DNA from: an uncultured Gammaproteobacteria bacterium
Lineage (GTDB): Bacteria > Pseudomonadota > Gammaproteobacteria > Arenicellales > JAANXG01
Direction: 5' to 3'
DNA length: 45,473 bases
Assembly: GCA_947259705.1 (NCBI GenBank)
Contig: CAMYNL010000024.1
Coordinates: 1 to 45,473, forward strand
The position numbers and the translations under genes are program-made. A model generated the notes under the pieces. It had not been told where the DNA came from and did no database searches. It saw only the letters and a program-made list of their open reading frames with translations. The stretch's first letter is position 1, and each line of letters opens with the position of its first letter. This document shows, one piece after another, positions 26,740 to 36,165 of the stretch.

Positions 26740-28461
26740 ATGCCGATACGCAACGAGGCCATTGCCGACGCTTTCGAGGAGATTGCCGACCTGCTCGAAA
26801 TAGAGGAAGCCAACCCGTTTCGCGTGCGCGCCTATCGCAATGCCGCGCGTACGATTCGCGGTCTTGGCACGGAGCTCGTCGAGATGGTGGCCAGGGACGA
26901 GGACCTCACGGCGTTGCCCGGTATCGGCGAGGACCTGGCGGCCAAGGTCCGGGATATGCTGGAAAGTGGAAAGATGTCGGCGCTGGAGAAGCTGCATGAA
27001 AGCGTGCCTGCCAGCCTGGAAAGCCTGTTACGGTTGCCGGGCCTGGGTCCCAAGCGCGTAAAAACGCTGTACTCGCGACTGCAGATCGAGAACCTGTCGC
27101 AGTTGGCCCGGGCGGCGCGCGACGGCAGTCTGAGCCAGTTGCCCGGCTTTGGGCGCAAGATCGAACAGCGGATACTCGAAACCATCGCCGCGCGGCGCGG
27201 TAGCGAGAAGCGCTGGATGCGTTCCGCCGCGGCGGCCGCGGCGGAGCCCCTGGTTGACTACCTGACCGAAATCCCGGGCGTGAAGCGGGTGATCATCGCG
27301 GGCAGTTACCGCCGCGGCAAGGAGACTGTGGGCGACCTGGATGTGCTCGTTACCGCGGCGAAGGGCGAGGCGATAGCGCAGCGGCTTGCCGACTACCCGG
27401 AAACCCGCAACGTCGTCGCCCGCGGATCGACACGCGCGACGGTGGTGTTGCGCGACGGTTTGCAGGTGGACCTGCGTGTGGTCCCGGAAGCGAGCTTCGG
27501 CGCCGCTCTGCATTACTTTACCGGCAGCAAGGCGCACAACATACAGGTCCGGCGCCGGGGGCAGCAACGCGGTCTGAAAATAAATGAATATGGTGTGTTC
27601 CGAAACGACCGGCGCATTGCCGGTAAGACCGAAAAACAGGTCTACCGTTCAGTCGGCCTGCCATGGATACCGCCGGAACTGCGCGAGGGGGGTGTCGAGA
27701 TCGACGCCGCCGCCGAGGGCGCGCTGCCGGACCTGGTTGAGCCCGGTGATCTGCGCGGCGACCTGCACGTTCACAGCGGCGATTCCGATGGTCGCGCAAC
27801 CATAGAAGAGATGGTGGCCGGCGCGCGCGACGCTGGGCTCAGGTACATGGCGATCACCGACCACTCCAGGCATCTTACGGTCGCCCACGGGCTGGACGCC
27901 GCTCGTGTGCGAAAACAGTGTGCCCGTATCGATCGCCTCAACGAAGGTCTGCGGGGGTTCAGGGTACTGAAGGGTATCGAGGTCGATATCCTCGAAGACG
28001 GAACGCTGGATCTGCCGAACGGCGTGCTGGCGGAGCTTGATGTCGTGGTCGGCGCGGTGCACAGCCATCTCGGTCTGTCACGTCGGAAACAGACGGACCG
28101 CATTCTCCGCGCCATGGACCATCCCGCCTTTACCATGCTGGCGCATCCCACCGGCCGCCTGCTGGGCAAGCGCGAGCCCTGCGACCTGGACATGGAGCGG
28201 GTTGTGCGTCACGCCGCGGAATGCGGCTGTTTTCTCGAACTGAACAGCCAGCCGGCCCGTCTTGATCTGCTCGATATTCATTGCCGGCTGGCGCGCGATG
28301 CGGGTGTTCTGGTGAGCATCAACAGCGACGCCCACTCCGTGAAGGACTTCCGCAATCTGTCGCTAGGCATCGCCCAGGCTCGACGCGGCTGGCTGACGAA
28401 GCGGCAAGTGCTCAACAGCCGTCCTCTACGGGAACTGCGCAAACTCCTGCGGCGCCGTTAA
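26740..28461 (+). CDS. polX: Family X DNA polymerase / PHP exonuclease
   Basis: This is a 573-residue bacterial PolX, a gap-filling repair polymerase with a separate 3'-5' exonuclease domain. N-terminal helix-hairpin-helix region: DLLEIEEANPFRVRAYRNA and LPGIGEDLAAKV, about 10-130. Nucleotidyltransferase core: GSYRRGKETVGDLDVLV with G188, S189, D199 and D201. PHP domain from about 335: DLHVHSGDSDG with H343 and H345, ITDHSRHLTVAHGLD, GIEVDILEDG, AHPTGRLLG and NSDAHS, which supply the metal ligands. All catalytic motifs appear intact. It is divergent from archease, sharing the gap that holds the FNR-type palindrome. Confidence 0.95.
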   Translation: MPIRNEAIADAFEEIADLLEIEEANPFRVRAYRNAARTIRGLGTELVEMVARDEDLTALPGIGEDLAAKVRDMLESGKMSALEKLHESVPASLESLLRLPGLGPKRVKTLYSRLQIENLSQLARAARDGSLSQLPGFGRKIEQRILETIAARRGSEKRWMRSAAAAAAEPLVDYLTEIPGVKRVIIAGSYRRGKETVGDLDVLVTAAKGEAIAQRLADYPETRNVVARGSTRATVVLRDGLQVDLRVVPEASFGAALHYFTGSKAHNIQVRRRGQQRGLKINEYGVFRNDRRIAGKTEKQVYRSVGLPWIPPELREGGVEIDAAAEGALPDLVEPGDLRGDLHVHSGDSDGRATIEEMVAGARDAGLRYMAITDHSRHLTVAHGLDAARVRKQCARIDRLNEGLRGFRVLKGIEVDILEDGTLDLPNGVLAELDVVVGAVHSHLGLSRRKQTDRILRAMDHPAFTMLAHPTGRLLGKREPCDLDMERVVRHAAECGCFLELNSQPARLDLLDIHCRLARDAGVLVSINSDAHSVKDFRNLSLGIAQARRGWLTKRQVLNSRPLRELRKLLRRR

Positions 28462-28514
28462 CTGGCCGGAAGGAGGTCCCGCATCGCCTCGTCCCTTCTC
28501 CATCTTCACGCCGC

Positions 28515-28557
28515 TTGACCGGAGTCAATTCGACCGGCAATCTGGCGGCACCATAAT
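28515..28557 (+). promoter_or_regulatory. FNR class II-type promoter of the Lon-UspA-nrdJ operon
   Basis: TTGACCGGAGTCAA (28515-28528) is a 5-4-5 palindrome like the one at 26667. CATAAT (28552-28557) is a near-consensus -10, and TTCGAC (28529-28534), exactly 17 bp upstream of it, is the -35. With a start 6-7 nt after the -10 (about 28563), the palindrome is centred near -41.5, the position used by FNR/CRP activators at class II promoters. The leader to ATG 28591 would be about 27 nt. Confidence 0.55.
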
Positions 28558-28590
28558 GCACCCAGAGACTACAGGGAACCGAGACTGCCG

Positions 28591-31002
28591 ATGACTGCGC
28601 CGCCGCCACTGGAAGCAAAAGCACTATACGTGTCCTGTGACCAGTCCCGCCTGCATTTCGATACCACCACGGAGCTGGAGGAACTTGACGATGTATTGGG
28701 CCAGCCACGGGCGCTGGAGGCACTGCATTTCGGCACCGGGATTTCCAGTGACGGCTTCAACATCTATGCCCTCGGCACCCCCGGGACGGGGAAATTCGAG
28801 ACCGTAAAGCAGATTCTGGAGCAGCAGGCGGCCAAGCGTGAATTACCGCCGGACTGGTGTTATGTGTACAACTTCAAACAGCCCCACAAGCCCAATGCCT
28901 TGCAGCTGCCGGCCGGTCACGCAGTCAAATTTCGTGATGACATGGAGCAGCTCATCGATGACCTCAGCGCCGCGATCCCGGCGGCTTTCGAGACCGAGGA
29001 ATACCATTCCCGGATAGAAGAGCTGGAGCGTCAGCTGAGCGAACGGCGCGACGGTGCGCTCGGAGAACTGGCGGATGAGGCGGCCCGCAACAACATCCGC
29101 TTTCTGCACACGCCGGCCGGCTTTGCGTTCGCGCCTTTGGACGAGAAGGGGGAGGTGATCCGTCCCGATGCCTTCGAACGGCTGCCAGCTGGCGAAAAGC
29201 GCGGTATAGAGCACACCGTCGACACCCTGCAGAAGAAGCTGCAGAAGATCATTCACCAGTTCCCGATCTGGCAGAAGGAGACCCGGGAGAAAGTGAAACA
29301 ACTGGAGCAGGAGATCGCCCGCTACGCGGTGGAGCATCTGATCGCCGACATCAAGGCCCGCCACGGTGACCTGCCGGAGGTGCAGGAGTATCTCGACGAC
29401 GTGGAGAAAGACATCGTCGACAACGTGCGCGATTTCCGTCCGGAGGCCAATCCACAGGCCTCCCTCCTCGGCGGTAGCTCTCAGCCCCAGGGGCTGGCCC
29501 GCTACAAGGTCAACGTCCTGGTCGATCACGGGGGCGAGAACGCAGCGCCCGTGGTGTACCAGGACCTGCCCAACTACGCCAACCTGGTCGGGCGGGTGGA
29601 GTACCGGGCGCAGATGGGTATGCTGCTGACCGACCTGACCCTGATCAAGGCGGGCGATCTGCATCGTTCCAACGGCGGTTATCTGATCCTGGATGCGGAA
29701 AGGGTGCTGGTCCAGCCGCTGGCCTGGGACGGTCTGAAAAGGGCGCTGCGCTCGCGCGAGATCCGCATAGAGCCGCTGGAGAAGGCCTTCGGCTTCATGA
29801 GCACCGTGTCCCTGGAGCCGGAGCCCATACCGCTGGAAGTCAAGGTGGTACTGATCGGGGAACGCTGGCTGTATTACCTGCTGAGTTATCACGATCCCGA
29901 GTTTGCGGACCTGTTCAAGGTGGCGGCGGATTTCGATGAGCACATGGATCGCGACGGGGAGGTGGAAACAGGCTTTGCCCGTCTGCTCGGGACCATCGCC
30001 GCCCGGAACCGGCTGCTGCCACTGAAGCGGCAGGCGGTGGCGCGGGTCATCGAGCACAGCGCACGGGTGGCCGGGGACTCGGCAAAGCTCTCGATACAGC
30101 TGCGCGGTCTATCCGACCTGTTGCACGAGGCGGATTACTGGGCCCGGCGCGCCGAACGCGCCCACGTGACGCGCGACGACGTGCAACGGGCCATCGACGC
30201 CAGGGTGTTCCGTGTCGACCGTATTCGCAGCCACGTCTACGAGTTGATCGAGCGCGGTACACTGAAGATCGACACCGATGGAGCCAAAGCAGGTCAGATC
30301 AATGCACTGTCCGTCATCGACCTGGGCGACTTCTCCTTCGGGCAGCCATCCCGGGTGACGGCGACCGCCCGTCTGGGCAGCGGCGAGCTGGTGGACATAC
30401 AGCGGGAAACGGAGCTGGGCGGCAACGTGCATTCAAAAGGCGTGCTGATCCTGTCCCACTACCTCGCGTCCCGTTACGCAACGAATCACCCCCTGTCGGT
30501 GGCCGCGAGCCTGGTGTTCGAGCAGTCCTATGGACTGGTAGAGGGTGACAGCGCGTCGCTGGCGGAGTTGTGCGCCCTGCTTTCCGCACTGGGCCAGCTG
30601 CCGATCGAGCAGTCCCTGGCGGTCACGGGCTCGGTCAATCAGCTCGGCGAGGTGCAGGCCATTGGCTCGGTCAACGAAAAGATCGAAGGATACTTCGATA
30701 TCTGCAAGGCGCGCGGCCTCACGGGAAACCAGGCGGTTCTGATCCCGCAGGCGAACACGCGTCACCTGATGCTTCGCCATGATGTGGTCGAAGCCGCCGC
30801 GGCTGGCAAGTTTGCGGTTTATGCGGTCTCCTCCGTCGACGAGGCGATGGAGCTGCTGACCGGCCTGGCGGCGGGTGAGCGTGACAAAGACGGCGTGTTC
30901 CCCGCCGAAAGTGTCAACCGTCGGGTAGAGGAGGCCCTTATTTCGCTGGCCATGCGCCGGCATGAGTTCGCCAAGTCGGAAGAGGGGGACGAGGAGGATT
31001 GA
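28591..31002 (+). CDS. Lon-like ATP-dependent protease (AAA_32 / YcbZ type)
   Basis: This is an 803-residue Lon-family protein of the type without the classical Lon substrate-binding N-domain. The Walker A-like loop near the N-terminus is G62-T-P-G-T-G-K68 but is followed by Phe rather than Ser/Thr. A long helical insertion (about 115-270) precedes the rest of the AAA module (GGYLILDAERVL, then IPLEVKVVLIGE). The C-terminal Lon peptidase has the Ser-Lys dyad: S654 in VEGDSASLAELCALLSAL and K697 in GSVNEKIEGYFD. The role is degradation of unfolded or regulatory proteins in the cytoplasm. It is the first gene of a three-gene operon; its TGA overlaps the next ATG by one base. Confidence 0.92.
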   Translation: MTAPPPLEAKALYVSCDQSRLHFDTTTELEELDDVLGQPRALEALHFGTGISSDGFNIYALGTPGTGKFETVKQILEQQAAKRELPPDWCYVYNFKQPHKPNALQLPAGHAVKFRDDMEQLIDDLSAAIPAAFETEEYHSRIEELERQLSERRDGALGELADEAARNNIRFLHTPAGFAFAPLDEKGEVIRPDAFERLPAGEKRGIEHTVDTLQKKLQKIIHQFPIWQKETREKVKQLEQEIARYAVEHLIADIKARHGDLPEVQEYLDDVEKDIVDNVRDFRPEANPQASLLGGSSQPQGLARYKVNVLVDHGGENAAPVVYQDLPNYANLVGRVEYRAQMGMLLTDLTLIKAGDLHRSNGGYLILDAERVLVQPLAWDGLKRALRSREIRIEPLEKAFGFMSTVSLEPEPIPLEVKVVLIGERWLYYLLSYHDPEFADLFKVAADFDEHMDRDGEVETGFARLLGTIAARNRLLPLKRQAVARVIEHSARVAGDSAKLSIQLRGLSDLLHEADYWARRAERAHVTRDDVQRAIDARVFRVDRIRSHVYELIERGTLKIDTDGAKAGQINALSVIDLGDFSFGQPSRVTATARLGSGELVDIQRETELGGNVHSKGVLILSHYLASRYATNHPLSVAASLVFEQSYGLVEGDSASLAELCALLSALGQLPIEQSLAVTGSVNQLGEVQAIGSVNEKIEGYFDICKARGLTGNQAVLIPQANTRHLMLRHDVVEAAAAGKFAVYAVSSVDEAMELLTGLAAGERDKDGVFPAESVNRRVEEALISLAMRRHEFAKSEEGDEED

Positions 31003-31784
31003 TGCAATCCGGGACCGACACCATCAATCGCATCCTGGTGGCCCTGAATCCGGCGGCGCGTGATCTGGAGGCGCTGGAGCAGGCGGTGGAAATGGCGGCA
31101 CGGATCCGGGGCCATCTGATGGCCTTGTTCGTGGAGGACGTGAACCTTTTTGACCTGGCCGAGCTGCCGTTTGCGCGTGAACTGGACCGGGCCAGCGGTT
31201 CGGCCCGGCCGCTGGAAAGCGCTGCCGTGGCGCGTGCCATGCGGGCGGATGCGGAGCGCGTGCGGCGTACACTGCAGGCCGCGGCCCAATCGCGTCAGAT
31301 CAGCACGGAGCTGAAGGTGGTGCGCGGACACTATATGGCCGCCGCCGTGGAGGCGGGGGCCGGCTGCAATTTCGTCTTCCTCAGCGACGCGACCACGGTG
31401 GCCTACGCTTCGCCGCGTGCCCGGCAGCCGTCGATGCAACGGCGTCCCAAGCCCATCTGGGTGTTATTCGACGCATCGCCGGCGTCGGAGCGCGCACTGT
31501 CCGTAGCCGTCGGCCTGTGCCGGGAGCGGGGTGCGGGACTGATGGTGCTGCTACCGCCGGACGCGGACCTGGACGTGCAGCGCTCCCGGGTCCAGGCGCT
31601 TGCCGGTGCGGGCATCGCCGTCGATTATCATCGGCTTCCGGATCCGGATTCCGCGGCCGGCGGTGCGTCGGTGATGCGGGAGGATTGTGCCCTCTTTCTG
31701 GTCCCCCGCAGCGCGCAGGACGTCGCTGACCATGCCGCGCGCTTCCTCAAGGGACTGCGCTGCCCCCTGGTGCTGGTGTCCTGA
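31002..31784 (+). CDS. UspA-like universal stress protein, tandem domains
   Basis: This 260-residue protein has two Usp-like halves. The first, NRILVALNPAARDLEALEQA with LMALFVEDVNLFDLAELPF, is a clear Usp start; the second begins at KPIWVLFDASPASERALSVAV, near residue 147. The nucleotide-binding GxxG-9-G(S/T) motif is not evident in either half, so ATP binding is doubtful. The ATG at 31002 shares a base with the Lon stop and is preceded by GAGGAGGA, a strong ribosome-binding site, so it is coupled to the protease. Usp proteins often accumulate under anaerobic or starvation stress, consistent with the inferred FNR-type promoter. Confidence 0.78.
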   Translation: MQSGTDTINRILVALNPAARDLEALEQAVEMAARIRGHLMALFVEDVNLFDLAELPFARELDRASGSARPLESAAVARAMRADAERVRRTLQAAAQSRQISTELKVVRGHYMAAAVEAGAGCNFVFLSDATTVAYASPRARQPSMQRRPKPIWVLFDASPASERALSVAVGLCRERGAGLMVLLPPDADLDVQRSRVQALAGAGIAVDYHRLPDPDSAAGGASVMREDCALFLVPRSAQDVADHAARFLKGLRCPLVLVS

Positions 31785-31808
31785 CCCGCGAGCGGACACC
31801 GGTTCGCC

Positions 31809-33638
31809 ATGTGTGCTGACGTCTTTTCCTGCCCGGTGTCCCGACAGATCTGGGAGAGCAAGTACCGCTACCGGGATGGCGCGCGAATCCACGATGCCGA
31901 CATCGCTGACAGCTGGCAGCGAGTGGCTCAAGCGGTCGCGGCGGTGGAACAGGACCCGGACCAGTGGGCGGAGCGATTTCAGGCATTGTTAGCGGGATTT
32001 CGATTTCTGCCGGGCGGCCGTATCCTCGCCGGTGCCGGCACCGGCCGCTCGGTCACCTTGGCGAATTGCTTCGTGATGGGGCTGATCGAAGACTCCATCG
32101 ACGGCATCTTCGATGCCCTCAAGGAGGGCGCGGTAACCATGCAGCAGGGTGGGGGCATTGGCTACGACTTTTCCACCCTGCGCCCCGCCGGCACCTTTGC
32201 CCGCGCGGTAGGGAATATCGCCTCGGGTCCGGTTTCGTTCATGCGCATCTGGGACAGCATGTGCGCCACCATCCTTTCCACGGGTGCCCGGCGCGGCGCC
32301 ATGATGGCCTGCCTGCGCTGCGATCACCCGGACATAGAGCGTTTTATCGACGCAAAGTCCGACCCGGCGGCGCTGCGTCATTTCAATCTTTCCGTGCTGG
32401 TCAGCGATGCATTCATGGACGCGGTGGAGCGCGATGACGAGTGGCCGCTGGTGTTTCCCGCCAGCCGATTGGACACGCCCACTGCCGCCGGGTCCTGCGT
32501 AGAAAGGAGCTGGCCAGGCTTCGATGGACCGATTCCCTGCCGGATCACGAAGGTGGTGCCGGCGCGCGTCCTGTGGAGGCGGCTGACGCGGGCAGCCTTT
32601 GACTGTGCGGAACCCGGCGTGCTTTTCATCGACCGCATCAACCGCAGTAACCCGCTGTCCTACCGTGAGACCGTCTTTGCAACCAATCCATGCGGGGAGG
32701 TGCCGCTGCCGCCCTATGGCGCCTGCAACCTGGGATCTCTGAACCTGGCGCGGTTCGTATGCGAGCCCTTCTCCGCCGCTGCCCGCGTTGACTTCGACGC
32801 ACTAGACGCTGCGAGCGGGCTGGCGGTGCGCTTCCTGGACGATGTCATCGACGTGTCCGGTTATCCGCTGACGGCGCAGCGCGATCGCGCGCAGCAGTCG
32901 CGCCGGGTGGGGCTGGGTGTTACCGGTCTCGCAGATGCACTGTGCATGCTGGGGCTAGGCTATGACAGCCAGGCGGCCCGTGTGCAGGCGGCGGACATCA
33001 TGCGCGTAATCAGCCGGGCGGCTTACCGCGCCTCCATCGAACTGGCGCGCGAGAAAGGATCGTTCCCGCAGTTTGATGGGGCGCTGCATGCAGGCGGGGA
33101 ATTTCTTGCTTCCATGCCCCCGGACATCGTCGAGGGCCTGCAGACGGCGGGGCTGCGTAACAGCCATTTGCTGGCGATTGCCCCGACCGGATCGATAAGC
33201 CTGCTTGCAAATAACGTTTCCAGTGGTATCGAGCCGGTGTTCGGTCTGACCGCGAGGCGGCGAATCCTTCAACAGGATGGAGAATACGCGACGCATGCAG
33301 TGGAGGATTACGCCTGGGCCCGCTGGCGCGATGCCCATCCGGACGCGCCGCCGCCGGCCTTTTTCACGACCGCCCGCGATATAACTCCCCGCGGCCAGCT
33401 TGCCATGCAAGCGGCGGTGCAGCCCTTCGTCGACCAGGCCATATCCAAGACCGTCAGCGTGGCGGAGGACTTCCCGAGCGAGGAATTCCAGGAGCTTTAC
33501 CGACAGGCCTACCGCCTCGGACTCAAGGGTTGTACCAGCTATCGTCCCAATCCCGTAACCGGCGCAATACTTTCAACGCCGGACGACCGTCACGGAGCGG
33601 CGATCCATTGCTGTGACATCGAACGTGAGGCGGATTGA
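31809..33638 (+). CDS. nrdJ: B12-dependent ribonucleotide reductase, class II
   Basis: This adenosylcobalamin-dependent enzyme makes deoxyribonucleotides with or without oxygen. The active-site block NPCGEVPLPPYGACNLGSL supplies N293, the thiyl-radical C295, E297 and the redox C306; its partner is C87 in SVTLANCFVMG. ILSTGARRGAMMACLRCDHP and APTGSISLLANNVSSGIEPVF are other family blocks, and the C-terminus has LKGCTSYRPNP. It is 609 residues, shorter than the large class II forms, and lacks an ATP-cone. The last residues include a CC pair (HCCDIE) that could shuttle electrons. It lies 24 bp after the UspA-like gene. No cobalamin riboswitch is apparent upstream. Confidence 0.94.
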   Translation: MCADVFSCPVSRQIWESKYRYRDGARIHDADIADSWQRVAQAVAAVEQDPDQWAERFQALLAGFRFLPGGRILAGAGTGRSVTLANCFVMGLIEDSIDGIFDALKEGAVTMQQGGGIGYDFSTLRPAGTFARAVGNIASGPVSFMRIWDSMCATILSTGARRGAMMACLRCDHPDIERFIDAKSDPAALRHFNLSVLVSDAFMDAVERDDEWPLVFPASRLDTPTAAGSCVERSWPGFDGPIPCRITKVVPARVLWRRLTRAAFDCAEPGVLFIDRINRSNPLSYRETVFATNPCGEVPLPPYGACNLGSLNLARFVCEPFSAAARVDFDALDAASGLAVRFLDDVIDVSGYPLTAQRDRAQQSRRVGLGVTGLADALCMLGLGYDSQAARVQAADIMRVISRAAYRASIELAREKGSFPQFDGALHAGGEFLASMPPDIVEGLQTAGLRNSHLLAIAPTGSISLLANNVSSGIEPVFGLTARRRILQQDGEYATHAVEDYAWARWRDAHPDAPPPAFFTTARDITPRGQLAMQAAVQPFVDQAISKTVSVAEDFPSEEFQELYRQAYRLGLKGCTSYRPNPVTGAILSTPDDRHGAAIHCCDIEREAD

Positions 33639-34214
33639 GAGAGGCTCGTCAGCTCACCGGTGCTAGGGTGCGTGCGTTGTCGTGCTCAGGACTTCAACTG
33701 CCTTCAAAACGGTCCTGTAAATGCAAGCTGCGGAAAAGTCAGCGCACGCTCGCGACCAGGCAAACGCCGGTTCCGCTCACCGCCCGGACTCGAGCGAAGC
33801 GTGAGGCAACACCTTTGGGGATAGCTCGACGCAGGAAATAGAGCGCCGTCGATCACGGCCCGCCGAACTGACGCTGTGATCCGAACGACCGTTTCAAAGC
33901 GAAAGCTGGCGATTTACAATTGATGGCATTCGGCTGAAAACGACCCTGAACCGTCATGCGAGTTTCGGCAAGCGAGCGTCCGGTATTCTGCTCTAGTGCG
34001 GCCATTTGAAGCAGTTTCACTTTGCTGTGCTTACGAAACATTCTTCCCGCGTGATTCTATGGTGTTTTCCCACTGAATCCTCCCAGCCTGGAAGCCATGT
34101 TGAAAAGGTTGTGTATTATCGTTCGTCGCACTGCAATCTGCAGTTCGTCGCGACAAGACTAAGAACTTTAGAATCTGGTGTCACGTCTTCGTTTTCCTTG
34201 TATAGCCAAAGCCG
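33639..34214. other. Intergenic boundary region
   Basis: This is 576 bp without a supportable gene. Open frames on both strands have poor starts and no family resemblance. Base composition drops in GC toward the right end, marking the change from the conserved core to the accessory part of the window. There is no clear terminator for nrdJ and no att-like repeat. Confidence 0.55.
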
Positions 34215-35966
34215 CTATTCGTTTGGAGGAAGGCCCAGCCGATGGAGGTTGTCCGTCGTTGTACGGAAGCTATCCCCGGATGCGAGAAATTGCTCTAACC
34301 ACTTTTCAACCGGAAACCCGGGATGTGACCGGAGGGTTTGATCGATCAACTGTTGGGCTTTTTTCTCCCGTCCCAGTTCGACATATGCTGCGGCCCGGAA
34401 AACGTCCATGTGAGGGCCAGCCGGGCCTCCGCGCTTGAGGTTTTGTTCGAATAGCTCGACGGCAGTTACATACTCCCCGGTAGCGTAGTATGCGATACCG
34501 AGCACGTTTTGATAGGGTGTACGGGGCTCAACCGGATCGAGCCGTTGCGCTCGCGTCAATGGTGCAATAGCTTCATCCGGCTTGCCAGCAAGGATGAGGT
34601 TTACGCCGAGCAGCCACTGACCGAAGGCATCGCCTGGTTGAACCGCAACAGCCCGCCTCGCATTTGTTAGGCTTTGCTCTGGCTTGCCGGAGAGCGCATA
34701 TGCGAAGGCGAGGGTCGCATAACCCATTCCAAAGATGGGATCAGTTTCGATCGCTTTTGTCGCCAGAGCGATTGCTTTCCGCAACGATTTCGTCGGCTCC
34801 GTGGCTTTTAGAAAAATTACGGAAATCGAATGCGTGAAACTTTCCCCCGCGTATCCGCCAGCAAAGGCGGGATCAAGTTGGATTACCCGCCGGAACAACC
34901 GCCGCGCAGTCAGAACCCGCGTCATGTCATTAGGGGGCATGATGAGTACGAGCGCCTGGCGGAAAAGAAGCAGGGCCTCAGGATCAAGGGTGTATCGGTG
35001 CAGAAGCCGGGTGCGTTCATCCGGATTGATGTGAATCAAAAGCTCAGTCGCAACCTGCCCGGCGATTGCGTCCTCGAGGTCCAATAATTTATCCACTGTG
35101 CCCTCCAACTGGTCGGCCCATACAGTAGTCGTCGTGGAGGTATCGATAAGTTGGATGTTGGCACGGACCTTGTTCTGCCCCTTTTCCAGACTGCCTCTCA
35201 GTACGTGAGTCGCACCAAATTCGCTACTGATCGAGGCGATGTTCATCGAGCGACTCTTCAACTCAACGATAGAGGCGTGAGCCATCACGGACAATCCCGA
35301 TAGCTTCGAGAGCTTGGTGATGATCGCTTCGCCGAGCCCAGCAGCCAGACGCTCTTCCAGTGGATCGTTGGAAAGCGGCGACAGCGGCAATACGGCGACA
35401 AAAGGAGCGGAAGTCAGGACAACGCTTCGCCCGGGCGTCGGCGGCTGATTAGTTTTCAAGAACAACCCGCCTACGATCCCGAGGAGAATCAATAGCGTGA
35501 TCCCAACGACCACCGTAGTCCGCCGGATGCTGGTTCCCGATTCTTGCGGATGGGTAACGTTCCAACTGAAGTTGGGCTCATATCCGCCCTTCGGAACGTC
35601 GATCACGATGGGGTCGTCACGCCCGCCCGTAAGGTAGTAGTGCTCCAGACGGCGGCGCAACGCACCCGCCTCCACGCGGACGATAGTGTCGGTCTGGGGG
35701 TCGAAGCTCTCATCGCGCTCGAAGACTTCCCGGGCGATCGTAAACGCCTTGAGGCGGTCTGCGCGGCCTTTAAGCGCCTCATCTACGATAAAGCGCAAAA
35801 ACGCCCGTGCGCGATCCGCCCGCTCGAAATTGGGAGACTCGAGCACTCGCTCCAGCTGTGTTCGAACGGATTCTGGCGGCAAATCTTGTTCGGACGATGC
35901 CGATCCTGCCGCGGCATGGGTCTCATTTCTTTCGTCAGCATCACCGTTCGTAGGATTTACACTCAA
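34215..35966 (-). CDS. Membrane regulator: N-terminal helical domain, TolB-like and TPR
   Basis: This is a 583-residue one-pass membrane protein. Residues about 30-135 form a domain (QLERVLESPNFERADRARAF to RVEAGALRRRLEHYY) commonly seen before adenylate-cyclase-like or TPR sensors; it is probably DNA- or protein-binding. A membrane helix follows at about 148-168 (VVVGITLLILLGIVGGLF). Outside, about 185-310, is a TolB/FlgO-like domain (FVAVLPLSPLSNDPLEERLAAG), then TPR repeats to the C-terminus. The start is TTG 35966; no in-frame ATG lies before the conserved domain. It is divergent from the MBL-fold gene with a 199-bp gap. The proteobacterial relatives I recall are mostly alphaproteobacterial; transfer is possible. 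Confidence 0.75.
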   Translation of the reverse strand: MSVNPTNGDADERNETHAAAGSASSEQDLPPESVRTQLERVLESPNFERADRARAFLRFIVDEALKGRADRLKAFTIAREVFERDESFDPQTDTIVRVEAGALRRRLEHYYLTGGRDDPIVIDVPKGGYEPNFSWNVTHPQESGTSIRRTTVVVGITLLILLGIVGGLFLKTNQPPTPGRSVVLTSAPFVAVLPLSPLSNDPLEERLAAGLGEAIITKLSKLSGLSVMAHASIVELKSRSMNIASISSEFGATHVLRGSLEKGQNKVRANIQLIDTSTTTTVWADQLEGTVDKLLDLEDAIAGQVATELLIHINPDERTRLLHRYTLDPEALLLFRQALVLIMPPNDMTRVLTARRLFRRVIQLDPAFAGGYAGESFTHSISVIFLKATEPTKSLRKAIALATKAIETDPIFGMGYATLAFAYALSGKPEQSLTNARRAVAVQPGDAFGQWLLGVNLILAGKPDEAIAPLTRAQRLDPVEPRTPYQNVLGIAYYATGEYVTAVELFEQNLKRGGPAGPHMDVFRAAAYVELGREKKAQQLIDQTLRSHPGFPVEKWLEQFLASGDSFRTTTDNLHRLGLPPNE

Positions 35967-36165
35967 CGATCTTTAACTCACTGATAATGTGAAATATTTC
36001 GCTACAGCAGGTCCGGGCCCGTCATCCCTTCTGAGCCTCGATTCACATGTTAATCACCGTGTATTACTCCTCCAGGGCAGTCTACCCCGAGTACATATAA
36101 GTCGTCGACTATCGGCGTAGGCGTGCCGAGTGATTTCCTAATGATCAGAAAAGAGGCGACCCAAA

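Noticed and set aside
31784..31809. Cobalamin riboswitch for nrdJ
   Set aside because: The gap is only 24 bp and the operon leader near 28560 is about 27 nt, too short for a riboswitch.
33635..33841. Small ORF after nrdJ
   Set aside because: It overlaps the nrdJ stop but has no ribosome-binding site, no family and a composition like random GC-rich DNA.
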